Of a DNA stretch of 31,551 bases, positions 9,404 through 18,419 are shown one piece after another. The DNA lies in the NCBI GenBank assembly GCA_022925895.1, contig JAKSYS010000709.1, positions 1-31,551 of the forward strand. Reading direction: 5' to 3'. Numbering within the stretch: position 1 is the first letter of the stretch; the number at the start of each line of letters is the position of its first letter. Below the pieces are notes generated by a model. It saw only the letters and a program-made list of their open reading frames with translations, was not told the DNA's origin and did not search any database. The position numbers and the translations under genes were made by a program. The stretch comes from Fragilaria crotonensis. Lineage: Eukaryota; Bacillariophyta; Fragilariophyceae; Fragilariales; Fragilariaceae.

Positions 9404-10735
9404 ATGATGCACATACAACACACAACGACGCTTGCCAACAAGCGCATCTCAGTCTCTGCGCTCTGTTGTTCTTCTGACAGTGACCACAATGAAACGATGT
9501 ATGCTGTAAATCCACAAACTGGAGTTCTCGATGCGCAGATTGATTGCCGCAGCGCCCATTACAATACAACTAAGCCATACTTCGATTGGCAAATTGCTGA
9601 GACCTTCGACTCCCAATTTGAACGCAATGACGAACAAGCCTCCACTGTCTTCCAGAGTTTTGCCTCGTGTAAGAACAAGCCAGAAATTACCCAGCTGAGT
9701 TTGCAGGTTCCATCCCATGTCTGTTTCGTCAACCGCAGCATCCCGAGCGAAACCGATCATGAATGGGAACAAGAAAGAAGTCTCCCAGAATTTGCACCTC
9801 CTACGACAGATCTAGAGATCGAAACTCAGCTCACACTTGACATGGATTCTTCGCTCAAGAGGAAGCGCGAGAATTGTCTCATTGACTTCATGTTGGCAGA
9901 TTTTGACCCTCATGCGATGCGTCGTAGTTTTTACACGAGACCAACTACCTCGACAAGGGAAGAGGATCTCTGTGTCAACGGGGAATCTTGCATAGATATC
10001 AAGGCTTCGAGAGGAGAATCCCCAAACAACGCCAGCGCTGCTAGCAGAACCCTTCCACACTACAGTAATAACCCAATCTCGTCCCTCCTCGATGATGGAG
10101 AAAAGGTGTCAAGAACGGAAACCACTACCCCAGAAGCCAGCCTCTTTCACCTAATTGACAGAATCCTCGTTTCTCAGGTAGATACCGAGACAACGAACAG
10201 TTCTATTGATGAAGGTGTGCAGCACCCCGAATGCAAGTCAGCAAAAGAAGCAGGCATCACCACGCAACGCAATGATGTTGACGGATTGCTTGACCCAATT
10301 ACGTTCGAAACATTGTGCAGCAATGACTCGTACTGGTCGGAATCTTCATGTGCGAACTTCACATCTGACACTGACTCAGACAACTTTGGAGGATGGCATG
10401 ATATCTTGGAGGCTCACAACGACGGGCCATCTAAGAAAGACCAAGACACCGCTGAAGAAAGACTCAACCTAGCTATGAAGCTTTCCAGCCTAACGACATC
10501 TAGTCTCCAAGAGGACCGGGCTAATGGCCTTCCCAAGTCTCATTCTCAAACAATGGTGAACTCGTCAAGATCTCGCGAACAGCTTCAGTCAGGATTGGTG
10601 CTGCAAAAGTGGAACGGAACCCCGTTGCTTCGCCTTCCTGGGGCCAGAGTCAAGGTTAGACGCAGAATGTTTAAGGGCGAAAAGTTGTCGGTCTCTCACC
10701 TGTTTAGAGACATCGAATTGTTGACATTCGGTTGA
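9404..10735 (+). CDS. Hypothetical Ser/Asp/Glu-rich protein, 443 codons
   Basis: This is the longest uninterrupted host-type reading frame in the window. The first in-frame ATG is at 9404, with a second directly after it. An upstream in-frame TTG at 9398 is not a plausible eukaryotic start. The product is hydrophilic, rich in Ser, Thr, Asp and Glu, with no signal peptide or membrane segment. A short basic cluster SSLKRKREN (about residue 150) could be a nuclear localisation signal. The C-terminus is basic and looks more constrained (GARVKVRRRMFKGEKLS). I do not recognise the family. A TTTTACAG acceptor-like sequence lies just upstream (about 9357-9364), so a 5' non-coding or coding exon is possible. 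Its promoter region contains the 223-bp palindrome. Confidence 0.65.
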   Translation: MMHIQHTTTLANKRISVSALCCSSDSDHNETMYAVNPQTGVLDAQIDCRSAHYNTTKPYFDWQIAETFDSQFERNDEQASTVFQSFASCKNKPEITQLSLQVPSHVCFVNRSIPSETDHEWEQERSLPEFAPPTTDLEIETQLTLDMDSSLKRKRENCLIDFMLADFDPHAMRRSFYTRPTTSTREEDLCVNGESCIDIKASRGESPNNASAASRTLPHYSNNPISSLLDDGEKVSRTETTTPEASLFHLIDRILVSQVDTETTNSSIDEGVQHPECKSAKEAGITTQRNDVDGLLDPITFETLCSNDSYWSESSCANFTSDTDSDNFGGWHDILEAHNDGPSKKDQDTAEERLNLAMKLSSLTTSSLQEDRANGLPKSHSQTMVNSSRSREQLQSGLVLQKWNGTPLLRLPGARVKVRRRMFKGEKLSVSHLFRDIELLTFG

Positions 10736-11443
10736 GCCGGCTTGACCACGAATTCATCCTCGCACTGGCACAAGCCGAAGTTTCAAAAGAACATGTTTAG
10801 GAACACACAATGTACATTCACTTGATGAGTGCTCTGTTTACTCGTGGGGAGCCAGAACAACGGCCAAGATATTTATTTATCTGCTTAAAAATGACATGGG
10901 TGAACCAAAGGATTCTGATAATGGAGAACTTCCAAAAAATGCCTCTAGTGATTCCATCTCTGATCTCTGTCGCTAGAAACGGAAGCCGCTCTCAGCGCTC
11001 AACGGAAGTGATGCATTCATGACAAGTTTTTGTCGAGCACAAGATAGAACGTAGAACGTAAAACCCAGTGAAAGGCAAGATTCACATCACTATGTCGCCT
11101 AGTAGTGCTTCCTTAACACGAGATCGTCCAAAGTAGAACTGAGAGCCTCCTTTGGTCGAACGAGGAAAGGAACCCCCTTCTCCGACCGTGCCCGCAGCCC
11201 TTCGTTAGACAACATTAGAGTCTCTGGAACAAGAGGTCAAGGTACCATGACGCAAGCCGATGATATACTCAGTCGTATGACGAAGCACTGCAACACATGA
11301 ATTGGTCAGTTCCAGATCGAGAATCCTTTTAGGCCATGCTTGCTCAATGCATGTACGCCGGTATCGACTATAACTATTGACATTTACGGAGTATTGAGGA
11401 AGTCGGAACGATTTTGTTGCCAGCAGCACTACTTGAGCACTTA
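10736..11443. other. Spacer between convergent genes, nothing recognised
   Basis: About 700 bases between the 3' ends of the hypothetical gene (plus) and the L15 gene (minus). Only short frames of ordinary composition are present. It presumably contains both 3' UTRs. No repeat or RNA gene was seen. Confidence 0.5.
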
Positions 11444-12240
11444 TTACTTATCCTTCCCTTCTGCCACCTCTTTTTCGATAGTAGCATTCGCCGCATCCGC
11501 CAACTCTGGTCTCATCCGTAATAAGTTTTTCATTTGCACCTGAGGACTGAGATAACCACGATTCTTGAAACTACGATAGTATGTCAAGAGGCGAGGAGGA
11601 GGAGCGGCACGCTTGGGTAGCACCTCAAACTTTTGTGGCTTCAACAATGCACGCAGCGCCAATCGATTCAGATGGACAGTTGTGATTTCTCCTCCAATGG
11701 ATTCCATCGCAGTAATCGCTGCTTGTGATGCTCTCGAGACCTCAATCACAAGCGGCGTCTTGATGCGCTCGCTCCCACGTGCCAATAGCTTGACTCCGTG
11801 TTCAATAGAGTTGTGCTTGGTAATTCCAGCCTCTACCAAATCCTTCATCGTCAATGGTTGTTTCTTGGGATCAATACGACCCATATCGACATAATCTTGT
11901 AGAGTTCCAAGATTGACTCCCACCATGGGAGTGGCATTCGAATTGGTAAAGCCTCGTTTGGGCAGGAGTCGGTAAAATTTGGTTTGACCACCTTCGAAAG
12001 ATGGATGGATATTGCCACCGGACCTAGCCTTCTGTCCCTTGTGCCCACGACCGCATGTCTTTCCTTTTGATGATCCAATACCTCTGCCGACACGTCGCGC
12101 CTAGGTGACACACATGTGAGACATCTGACGCGAGATAACATAGACTTTATGAAACCAAAATGCAACGGCAACGAAACCAACCAATTGTCAATTACCTTCT
12201 TGATAGCTCCTGGATTGTCCGCCAAGTTATTGAGACGCAT
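11444..12240 (-). CDS. MRPL15: Organellar (probably mitochondrial) ribosomal protein uL15, one intron
   Basis: Exon 2 (12100-11444) encodes the L15 core: RRVGRGIGSSKGKTCGRG, then HKGQKARSGGNIHPSFEGGQ, which match the conserved Gly/Arg/Lys-rich 23S rRNA-binding N-terminus of bacterial-type uL15. A globular part follows (SIEHGVKLLARGSERIKTPL). Exon 1 (12240-12196) gives MRLNNLADNPGAIKK, the usual L15 opening. The intron 12195-12101 is GT...AG and phase 0. In-frame coding potential continues upstream without an ATG. A frame one base off, starting at ATG 12398, encodes an Arg/Ser-rich leader ending GLRFLSTTRRKGG that looks like a mitochondrial pre-sequence, so the true start is probably 12398 with one base missing near 12250-12265. 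The core is shared by mitochondrial and plastid forms. The leader and lack of an ASAF motif favour mitochondria. Confidence 0.85.
12101..12195 (-). other. Intron of the L15 gene (95 bp)
   Basis: On the minus strand the intron starts GTAATTG and ends TCACCTAG. Removing it joins ...AIKK to ARRVGRG in frame at the position where uL15 proteins are continuous. Confidence 0.85.
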
Positions 12241-12398
12241 AGGTAACAACCTCCCTTTCTGCGGGTCGTGGAAAGGAACCGAAGTCCCTGTTGCTGTATT
12301 CCCGGGCGAGTCGAAACAGATTGAACGTCATGGTGCAATGGCACAACGTGGTGAAACGAAAGAAGGGTGATAGCAGACTGAACAGCTTCTATCTTCAT
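12241..12398 (-). CDS. MRPL15: Probable N-terminal leader of the L15 gene (frame shifted by one)
   Basis: ATG at 12398 opens about 50 codons including the Arg/Ser/Thr-rich stretch GLRFLSTTRRKGG, with few acidic residues. This composition suits a mitochondrial targeting peptide. The frame overruns exon 1 in the wrong phase. One extra base around 12250-12265 would join it to the L15 opening at 12240. I found no GT-AG pair that would join the two frames by splicing. The start codon lies inside the 9-bp target duplication of the adjacent transposon. Confidence 0.5.
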
Positions 12399-12400
12399 CG
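12392..12400. repeat. Left target-site duplication TCTTCATCG
   Basis: Identical to 13050-13058. On the minus strand it reads CGATGAAGA and includes the candidate L15 start codon, so the insertion split the gene's promoter from its coding region while duplicating the ATG. Confidence 0.88.
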
Positions 12401-13049
12401 GGGATGCCTAATGCGCTTAGAATTAATGCGCTTATAAAGCACTTGCACCAATCAAAATCTTCCAAATTTCGGGTGGGGTTGCTCTCCCGAAAGAGTCATC
12501 GACCTTTCTGAAAATATCAATAACGGTTTAATTCAGGTTTGCTACGCCAATCTTGAGTTTATATATTTTAATTTACCTTACTCGAGTGAATGAAGTTGTC
12601 ATTGGTTCGTAGTAGGACGACAGTACGTTCACGTGTGAGGGGGCTGACGACGATGGGTGAGGGTTAAACAGACGGATACACATCCAATGCATCGGCGAGT
12701 CTCTTTGCATGTGTTTTTTTGCTTTCTCTTGGTAAAAGTACAAGTACTCTGAGTGTTGCGAAGTGCGACGAAGACTTCTAAATTTGTTGATCTATTAAAG
12801 AAGTACCAGCCCTGTTTATACATACACTCAGTGGTGGTAGTTCAGATATGGCACATGTATGCATACACAGACTTCGTGTATGACATACATGTTTGATCTC
12901 GTGGTCATAAGCGCAAAGTGACCTTCATACTTAGACAAGGGGTGAAACAGAATTATTGACTTCGAAATTGCAATGATGACGTTTTGGAAGATTTTGATTG
13001 GTGCAAGTGCTTTATAAGCGCATTAATTCTAAGCGCATTAGGCACTCCC
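12401..13049. mobile_element. Mutator-like non-autonomous element (MULE/MITE), 649 bp, 9-bp TSD
   Basis: The left arm 12401-12466 (starts GGGATGCCTAATGCGC, ends ATCTTCCAAA) and right arm 12983-13049 are reverse complements, with one extra base near the tip (GGGA-TGCC versus GGGAGTGCC) and no other difference. The flanks are identical 9-mers TCTTCATCG (12392-12400 and 13050-13058). About 66-bp terminal inverted repeats with a 9-bp duplication are the signature of the Mutator superfamily. The interior of about 515 bp encodes nothing convincing, so it is non-autonomous. It also contains a smaller hairpin at about 12853-12892 (ACATGTATG...CATACATGT). It sits directly at the 5' end of the L15 gene. 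Confidence 0.88.
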
Positions 13050-13058
13050 TCTTCATCG
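13050..13058. repeat. Right target-site duplication TCTTCATCG
   Basis: Second copy of the 9-mer at 12392-12400. The sequence beyond it (13059 onwards) is the original upstream region of the L15 gene. Confidence 0.88.
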
Positions 13059-13635
13059 TATTAGCAGGACTCCAGTATTTGGATCCGCTATCCGTCTCAC
13101 CACCGGATGGATGTTGGTGATACAGGCAGACTGAAAGGAATTCTGATGCACATGCAGATTTCTGATGCCTGATGGATCGGAATTTTGGCTTGTGCGAAAT
13201 TTCTGATTCCGTTTTGATTCCCTCTTGACTCGTGACTCGTGACTACTAGCTACTGTCTAGTGTCTAGTACCGAGTGGTATGCTTGCGCAATTTGAAGTTA
13301 CATCTCTTTGTGAACGAGTAGTACAACATGTACCGGTAGAGTCCTCGAGTACATCGACTTGGAATACTGTCAGAGTGCTACTACCAGTAGTACTACCGTA
13401 TTACCTCGGAAATGCGACCGAGGTAGTACTTCTCTTATAGGATTCCACCGATCTTGCGGATTAATTAGAACTGGTACTATGTTGCATAATTGGGGTACTT
13501 GATGACGTTTTTCGTGCGTTTGCGTGGGGCATATGAACTGCAAACAATAGTACCAGCATTTTGGGTTCTGCAACATCTGTTGCACCTATTGTATCTTTAC
13601 GTGCTTCGTATATGGAACGAATGCAACTCCGCCAC
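13059..13635. other. Spacer, former L15 upstream region plus short repeats
   Basis: No gene is supported. It contains small direct repeats (GACTCGTGACTCGTGAC near 13228-13245, and GTCTAGTGTCTAGTACC near 13255-13272) and GTAC-rich patches such as CTACTACCAGTAGTACTACC. Position 13059 outwards should include the promoter the L15 gene used before the transposon inserted. Confidence 0.45.
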
Positions 13636-14093
13636 CTACTTGGGGGAAAGCAGAGCAGCAGCTTCGTTACCAGGAGCCTTGCCTTCCTCGGCCGGCCGCC
13701 TTGCCGCCTCCTGTCGACGCATCTCAGCAGCTTTGTCTTGGGCCTGAGCCTTGTTATCTTCCTCTCTGCGACGCTGAACTGCAGTTATAGCAGCAGCCTC
13801 CTTTGCCTCCGGCTTGTGCACGTCGACGGGCTTCGCTTTGCTTTCTTGTTCTTGCTGGCTGACCAATGCAGCAACTTCCGCCGATTTCTTTGCCTCAGCC
13901 TGACCGCGATGACGTGCTTCCGCTTTAGAAGCCTTGGCGGCATGTTTTCGTGTCGAAGACGCTGAGCCAACGCAGCCTCCTCCGCCACCATTTTTGCCTC
14001 GGCTTGCTGATGTCTTTCAGGAGCAGGACTCTGCTGCCTGCATTTGTGTCCTGTCCGCGACGTCGTTCCTCCGAGGGACACTTCGCTTGACAC
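13636..14093 (-). pseudogene. Remnant of an Ala/Glu/Lys/Gln-rich coiled-coil protein
   Basis: Two overlapping minus-strand frames together give a charged, Ala-rich helical sequence. The first (from 14093, no ATG at its left edge) contains QQAEAKMVAEEAALAQR. The second, entered by a one-base shift near 13945-13965 and ending at a stop at 13636, contains GQAEAKKSAEVAALVSQQEQ. These two segments are near-copies of each other, so the protein had an internal repeat. The C-terminal part (RRREEDNKAQAQDKAAEMRR) is a strong coiled-coil candidate. The 5' end of the gene was not found, so it is either a fragment or an incompletely visible spliced gene. No family is named; many unrelated proteins have this composition. 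Confidence 0.5.
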
Positions 14094-14524
14094 AAAGTTG
14101 TCTTGGCAGAATGGGACTCCTCAATCCCAATCTTAGACTAGTCTCTAGGTCAACTTATATGACTACCGGTAGTCTCTAGTTCATCTGTTGTCTGTTGTTC
14201 ATGCGGTTCATTGTACTCGTGCTTTTTTACTGTTCACACTTTTAGTGTTAATTGGTACTGTACCTGGTACTTTAGCACGGTGATAGCACGGTGTTCTTTC
14301 CTACTTGGTGAATTTACCGAACCCTACACGGTTGCTTTATTTGTTTCATGAATTTGAGGTACATCCGTATCCGTAGTACCTCGTACGGTCAAATGAAGGA
14401 AAGCTGGCGTACTTGTACGGGAGAACTTGTACTACGTACAACCTGGTTAGTTTTGTACGATGCGGTTAACGAAGCACATGCACCGTACTGCATTCCGCTG
14501 TAGCCGTATACCTGAGTAGCAGAC
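14094..14524. other. Spacer upstream of the OTU gene
   Basis: No gene seen. It is rich in GTAC-containing words (GGTACTGTACCTGGTACT near 14252-14270) and has a short tandem TAGCACGGTGATAGCACGGT (about 14272-14292). Confidence 0.45.
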
Positions 14525-16374
14525 ATGGTTTCTGTTTCTTCGAGTTCATCAGAACATCATCAACAAGAGCCAGAGCTGCGTTTCAAAAGCGATCATTTCG
14601 AAGGTGACTGAACTCAAACGTAACTAACCTCGTGTCACAACTCCATCCAAGCGGTTCAGAGAATCCATTAGGAGACTCAAGCTCTGTTGTTGTGCTGTAG
14701 TCATCCAAATTACTGAGAATTGAGAACGACTCGTTGTTTTTGAAATAGAAGAGACGAGTCACGATACGGACACGTTTGAATGACAGAGTGATGCGAGTTA
14801 TTTTGACAACGGCGTATTGCAATCAAAAGAGATCAGAGTCTGCAGTGGATCTTGTTGACGATTTTGGTGTACAGGAGGAACTACTAGGAGAAGAAGAGAA
14901 CGACTTGTCGACTGCGAACGACGCGAAATCGGAGTCACAACCTAATCACTGTTTTGTTGGCTGTGCAACGTCATCGTCAGACACTCTGCCTGAGGAGTTG
15001 GAGCATAGTAGCAACGATCTCGAACGTAAATTGCCGGCCACCAGAAGGGAGGAACCTTCATTGAAACGAAAGTTGCCTTCACTCGAGTCACAAGGGAGTC
15101 TGAAGAAATCCGCAGCAGACAGCAACGACGATTCTAAAAAGCCGGCTGCCAAAATGACTGCAGGGCGCTACGCTTCCGACGAGAGAGATCCTCCGCCATG
15201 TCATGAAGAAGACGAGAACACCGTTTCCTTGGTTGACTATAATGATGTGCATGATCATTCTCGACCCACGACAAAGGCAGTCACTCTACGAAACTTTTCC
15301 AAGGCGTTAAAAGAGCGCGGACTCGAGATTCGTGAAGAACAAGAAGGTGACGGCAACTGCCTCGAGCCGTATCACTACAAGTGTATGGTGATCCCAGTAT
15401 GCATATGGACGTTCGCCACCAGTGTCTAGATCACATGGCGAAGGATGAGGAACATTTTCTCAATTCGTAGAAGACGAAGATTTCAGTAAGTATTTGAAGC
15501 GAAAGCGCACGGCAGGTGTACATGGGAACAATCCGGAGATTCAAGCTATTTCGGAGCTTTTCAATCGACCAGTCGAGGTCTTCACACCCGATAATGGCGC
15601 AACGCCTCTGAATATTTTTCAATCGGAGTACAAGACCTCTGATGTACCGATTCGTTTGAGCTATCAGGACAAACACTACGATGCGGTGGTTGATCCCCTT
15701 CTACCCACAGCTGGTCTAGGTCTTGGGTTGCCAGGCTTGCAACCTGGGTTGGCAGACAAGATGCAGATGGAAAAAGCGGTTCGTGAATCTGATCAAATGG
15801 CCGACCAAGCTAACCTTAAAAGGGTGCTCCAGGAGTCGCACAACGATGAGTTACAACGTGCTATTAAGGAGAGTGCGCTGTCTGTCGATCGCATGTATAA
15901 TGATAAAGCATTGGCCCTGTCGGATATGGAGGCTACCGACTTTGATCTGGAACAAGCAGTAAGTCCCTTTGAAAGAAGGTACTGTCTTGTTTCGCTAGTT
16001 CCTTCTCACAGTGGTAACTCGCCTTTTAGGTTTTGGAGAGTTCATTGGCGGCCTTTCATCAGCAGGAGGCTGGGCATAAGTTGGGAGCAGCGGCGCGGTC
16101 GGTCCGTGAGCCTGAAAGTTCGTCGATATTCGTCTCACACACACCCCCAGTTGCTGCGGCGTCGCCTTTTGCCGTGGCGCCTGCTGCTGCTGCAAGTGTT
16201 CCTCAAGAAGAAGTTTCGGGGTTGCCGTCATCTACCAGCACGGATGAGTATCCGCCGACTGTGCAAGAATTAGTGATGAACGGGTTTGAGCTGTCCAAGG
16301 TGATTCGTGCTTACGAGCTAATTGGTGACAACTTCGATGATTTGTTTCTGTTCTTGATGAACACGAATACTTGA
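14525..16374 (+). CDS. OTU-family deubiquitinase (OTUD5-like) with UIM-like motifs and UBA-like C-terminus, indels in the OTU domain
   Basis: The proposed structure is exon 1 14525-14603, exon 2 14846-15958 and exon 3 16030-16374. The N-terminus is Ser/Glu-rich and disordered. The OTU domain opens with EGDGNC, the catalytic Cys being codon 15358-15360. It includes ELFNRPVEVF and closes with SYQDKHYDAVV, with catalytic His at 15674-15676. Two frame breaks fall inside it: at 15361-15364, right after the Cys, where about four bases are missing relative to the DGNC-L-F-R pattern, and at the T-run 15454-15457 (one base missing). Downstream come four ubiquitin-interacting-motif-like helices (MEKAVRES, LKRVLQES, LQRAIKES, LEQAVLESSLAA); the last is split by intron 2. 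The C-terminus (QELVMNGFELSKVIRAYELI) resembles a UBA domain. Cysteine proteases of this type remove ubiquitin from substrates. It is either a recent pseudogene or an active gene with sequence errors. Confidence 0.82.
14604..14845 (+). other. Probable intron 1 of the OTU gene
   Basis: The donor AAG/GTGACTGA (14604) and acceptor TCTGCAG (ending 14845) keep the frame (phase 1 on both sides) and connect the Ser-rich start (ATG 14525) to VDLVDDFGVQEEL. An alternative acceptor is the AG at 14835-14836. A competing model starts at ATG 14791 without this intron. Confidence 0.5.
15959..16029 (+). other. Intron 2 of the OTU gene (71 bp)
   Basis: It starts GTAAGTCCC and ends CGCCTTTTAG. Splicing is phase 0 and joins DLEQA to VLESSLAA, reconstituting a UIM-like helix, which supports the junction. 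Confidence 0.88.
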
Positions 16375-16427
16375 AGTTGGGTTTTTACATAAAATAGAGA
16401 TGTGTGCACATACTAGTTTACAAAGCT

Positions 16428-17808
16428 TTACCAATAGTCACTGAGAAAGGATTCGTCACTAACTGAAGTGGGGCAAAAGGGCGCGTCGTCTGACGTCGGC
16501 TCTTCCTTGCAACATTCAGAGACAGGCAGGATGCGCTTACGTGGTTTGAAGCTGCTTGCATCTACCATCGAAGTGTCTTCTGGAACTGGAATGGGCATCA
16601 AGCAAGGCGAGGGTAGAGGCTGGCGGATTCGTCGTCGACTGCGGCGTGCCGCCTTCTTTGTTCCCAATCCTCTCCAATTGCGAGCAAGGCGACACAGGGG
16701 TTTCTGTAAACACGTCTAGGTGTCGGGGAGAAGCCATCAATTTGCTTGACAGCGAGTCTACTGGAGCAAACTTCGGAGGGAAGCGTGGTCACGTGGCTCG
16801 TCGATCAAAGGCGGATTATCAGCTGACGCCAGTGCGATCGACAATAACTGAATCCATCGGCGGTTCGATTTTTTGAGCGACGCGTGGCGGTGTCCACAGT
16901 GGAGGCAGAGGTCGTAGTCGATCTGGCCGGTGGCAAGTTGGTCCTTTGAGTCGCGATCATGGCCTCATTCTTGATAATCTTCACTGTTGACAACTTCTTC
17001 GCTACAGTATGAACAGTCCAGCCATAGATACCTAGAAGCACGACTACTGCCAGAGCCAACCCAGAGAGCATGATGTCGACATCCCGGGCTTCTCGTTCTG
17101 CAAGAGTCTCGAGGAGTCGAAGTACTTGAGCGTGAGTATCGACAGGCGGTTGACACGCCTGCAAGGTGTCGTCTCCATCAATGATGGGAGGAAGCTCTTC
17201 TACTTCTTCCTGATCCGCGACGAGATGATCCTTGCCGGATGTCACGTCAAAGGCAACATGCAGCTCAGTTGAGGGCTGCTTTGTGTTGATCATAATACCA
17301 GAATTCTCTTGGAATGAAGGCATCGACCTGGGAAAGAGAGAAAGTGGCCGGGGACGAAGTCACTTCAAATCGTTCGTCATTATCCACGAGACGAGCGAAG
17401 CAGTTTGACAAGCCCATTAGGTACCCTTGACCTTGCTTGAGACCTTCAAGCAGTACGTTATCAATACCACAAGGATTGAATCCTTGTTGACGAACACGTA
17501 TAATTGCTTCGTTCGACTCGTGAATCTCAGGCAAACTGTCAAGTCGCACCATAGAGGAAAGGACGAGTCTGGCGGCGCGCCATCGCTAAGACCGATCGAA
17601 GAATCAAGATCGAAGGGCAGTCGTCGACCGACGCCATGCTCGTAGACTTTCGCACGATCGACGACATGAAGTAGGGTACAGTGTTGGCTATTGACAGAGA
17701 TGAAAAGACTGAAAAGAACCGAAATAGCCAACGTTTCGTAATGCAAGTGCAGTTGATGTTGATGGGTTGTCGGCATGCAGTTTTGACTTGAATTGGGCAA
17801 TGGCATCA
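16428..17808 (-). CDS. Unrecognised multi-exon gene with one membrane segment
   Basis: Four minus-strand frames of similar composition follow one another. (1) ATG at 17806, with a hydrophobic stretch LAISVLFSLFISV (signal or anchor), running to about 17560. (2) 17552-17328, containing GIDNVLLEGLKQGQGYLMG. (3) 17278-about 16860, acidic then a clear transmembrane segment MLSGLALAVVVLLGIYGW (about 17074-17017) followed by a Lys-rich stretch. (4) A last exon from about 16703, after an acceptor TTTACAG, to the stop TAA at 16428. The donor at 17328-17327 (CAG/GTCGAT) and acceptor at 17279 would join (2) to (3) in frame with a 49-bp intron. The other junctions are unresolved and may hide one-base errors. 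The family is unknown. A retrotransposon LTR begins at 17809, immediately 5' of the start codon, so the gene has lost its native upstream region. Confidence 0.45.
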
Positions 17809-18041
17809 TGAACAAGTACTGTGGTGCGCTAGTGGGCTAGCTACGGTTGCTGTATGTCACAGTAGCTGACTAGCCGTTTGTATGTGAGTCAGCGTAGAGA
17901 CGTGTTAGCGATGGATACGATCGTTCCGAAATGCACGGAGCGTATCTTATAATTTTTACGATTTACCTTGTGTTTACCTATCTTCTCTTTTATCTTCTTT
18001 TGTAAGTGTTGCACCACGGACCTCATGACGGTATTTACACG
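17809..18041 (+). repeat. 5' LTR of the second copia element
   Basis: It starts TGAACAAGTACTGTG and ends TATTTACACG. The terminal dinucleotides TG...CA would place the end at 18039 (231 bp), but identity with the 3' LTR continues to 18041. It contains a T/C-rich tract (CTTCTCTTTTATCTTCTTTT) near its 3' end. Confidence 0.92.
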
Positions 18042-18055
18042 GTTTATCAGACCCA
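18041..18055 (+). other. Possible primer binding site
   Basis: GGTTTATCAGACCC directly after the 5' LTR loosely resembles the TGGTATCAGAGC primer site complementary to initiator methionine tRNA used by many copia elements. The match is imperfect, so this rests mainly on position. Confidence 0.35.
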
Positions 18056-18419
18056 TATGCGCAGCGTGAGCGAAATTATATTAGAACAGATTGTGTGTGC
18101 GAAGGAGAGGTCCGAGAGTGAAATGTGCTTTATGATTTATTATCCCTTTTACGTCGCGCATGCGAACACCGAGTGTGATTGTGCCATGCGTGCGAATACC
18201 GGATAAAAATTGATGACGATCAATCACAGACGCCGGTGCCCATGTGCATATGTTGAACGATGAGGGCATCCTCCGACAACAATAGCGAATCAGCGTGAGC
18301 GAATGGAAGTCACTAGCGAGCTGATCACTCGCGACGGACTTTGATCTGTGATGTCTGTGCACAGATTCGTCGTTGGTGAGGGTATCCTCTAACGATATGC
18401 GTTTGTGATATAGTTTACT

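Noticed and set aside
9291-9772. Minus-strand frames opposite the hypothetical gene at 9404
   Set aside because: They are shadows of the plus-strand coding frame, with no motif of their own.
12241-12398. An additional intron to reconcile the L15 leader and core frames
   Set aside because: None of the GT sites between 12398 and the available AG sites has the phase needed. A single missing base explains the shift more simply.
12853-12892. Small hairpin inside the Mutator-like element as an RNA gene
   Set aside because: It is a short imperfect nested inverted repeat with no other evidence, and could be chance or part of the element.
15361-15460. A short intron bridging the OTU frame breaks
   Set aside because: The translated similarity continues without a gap on either side of each break, leaving no room for an intron.
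17807-17815. Start codon of the minus-strand membrane-protein gene at 17809 or beyond
   Set aside because: Base 17809 is already the first base of the retrotransposon LTR. The ATG at 17806 is the first one entirely in host DNA.
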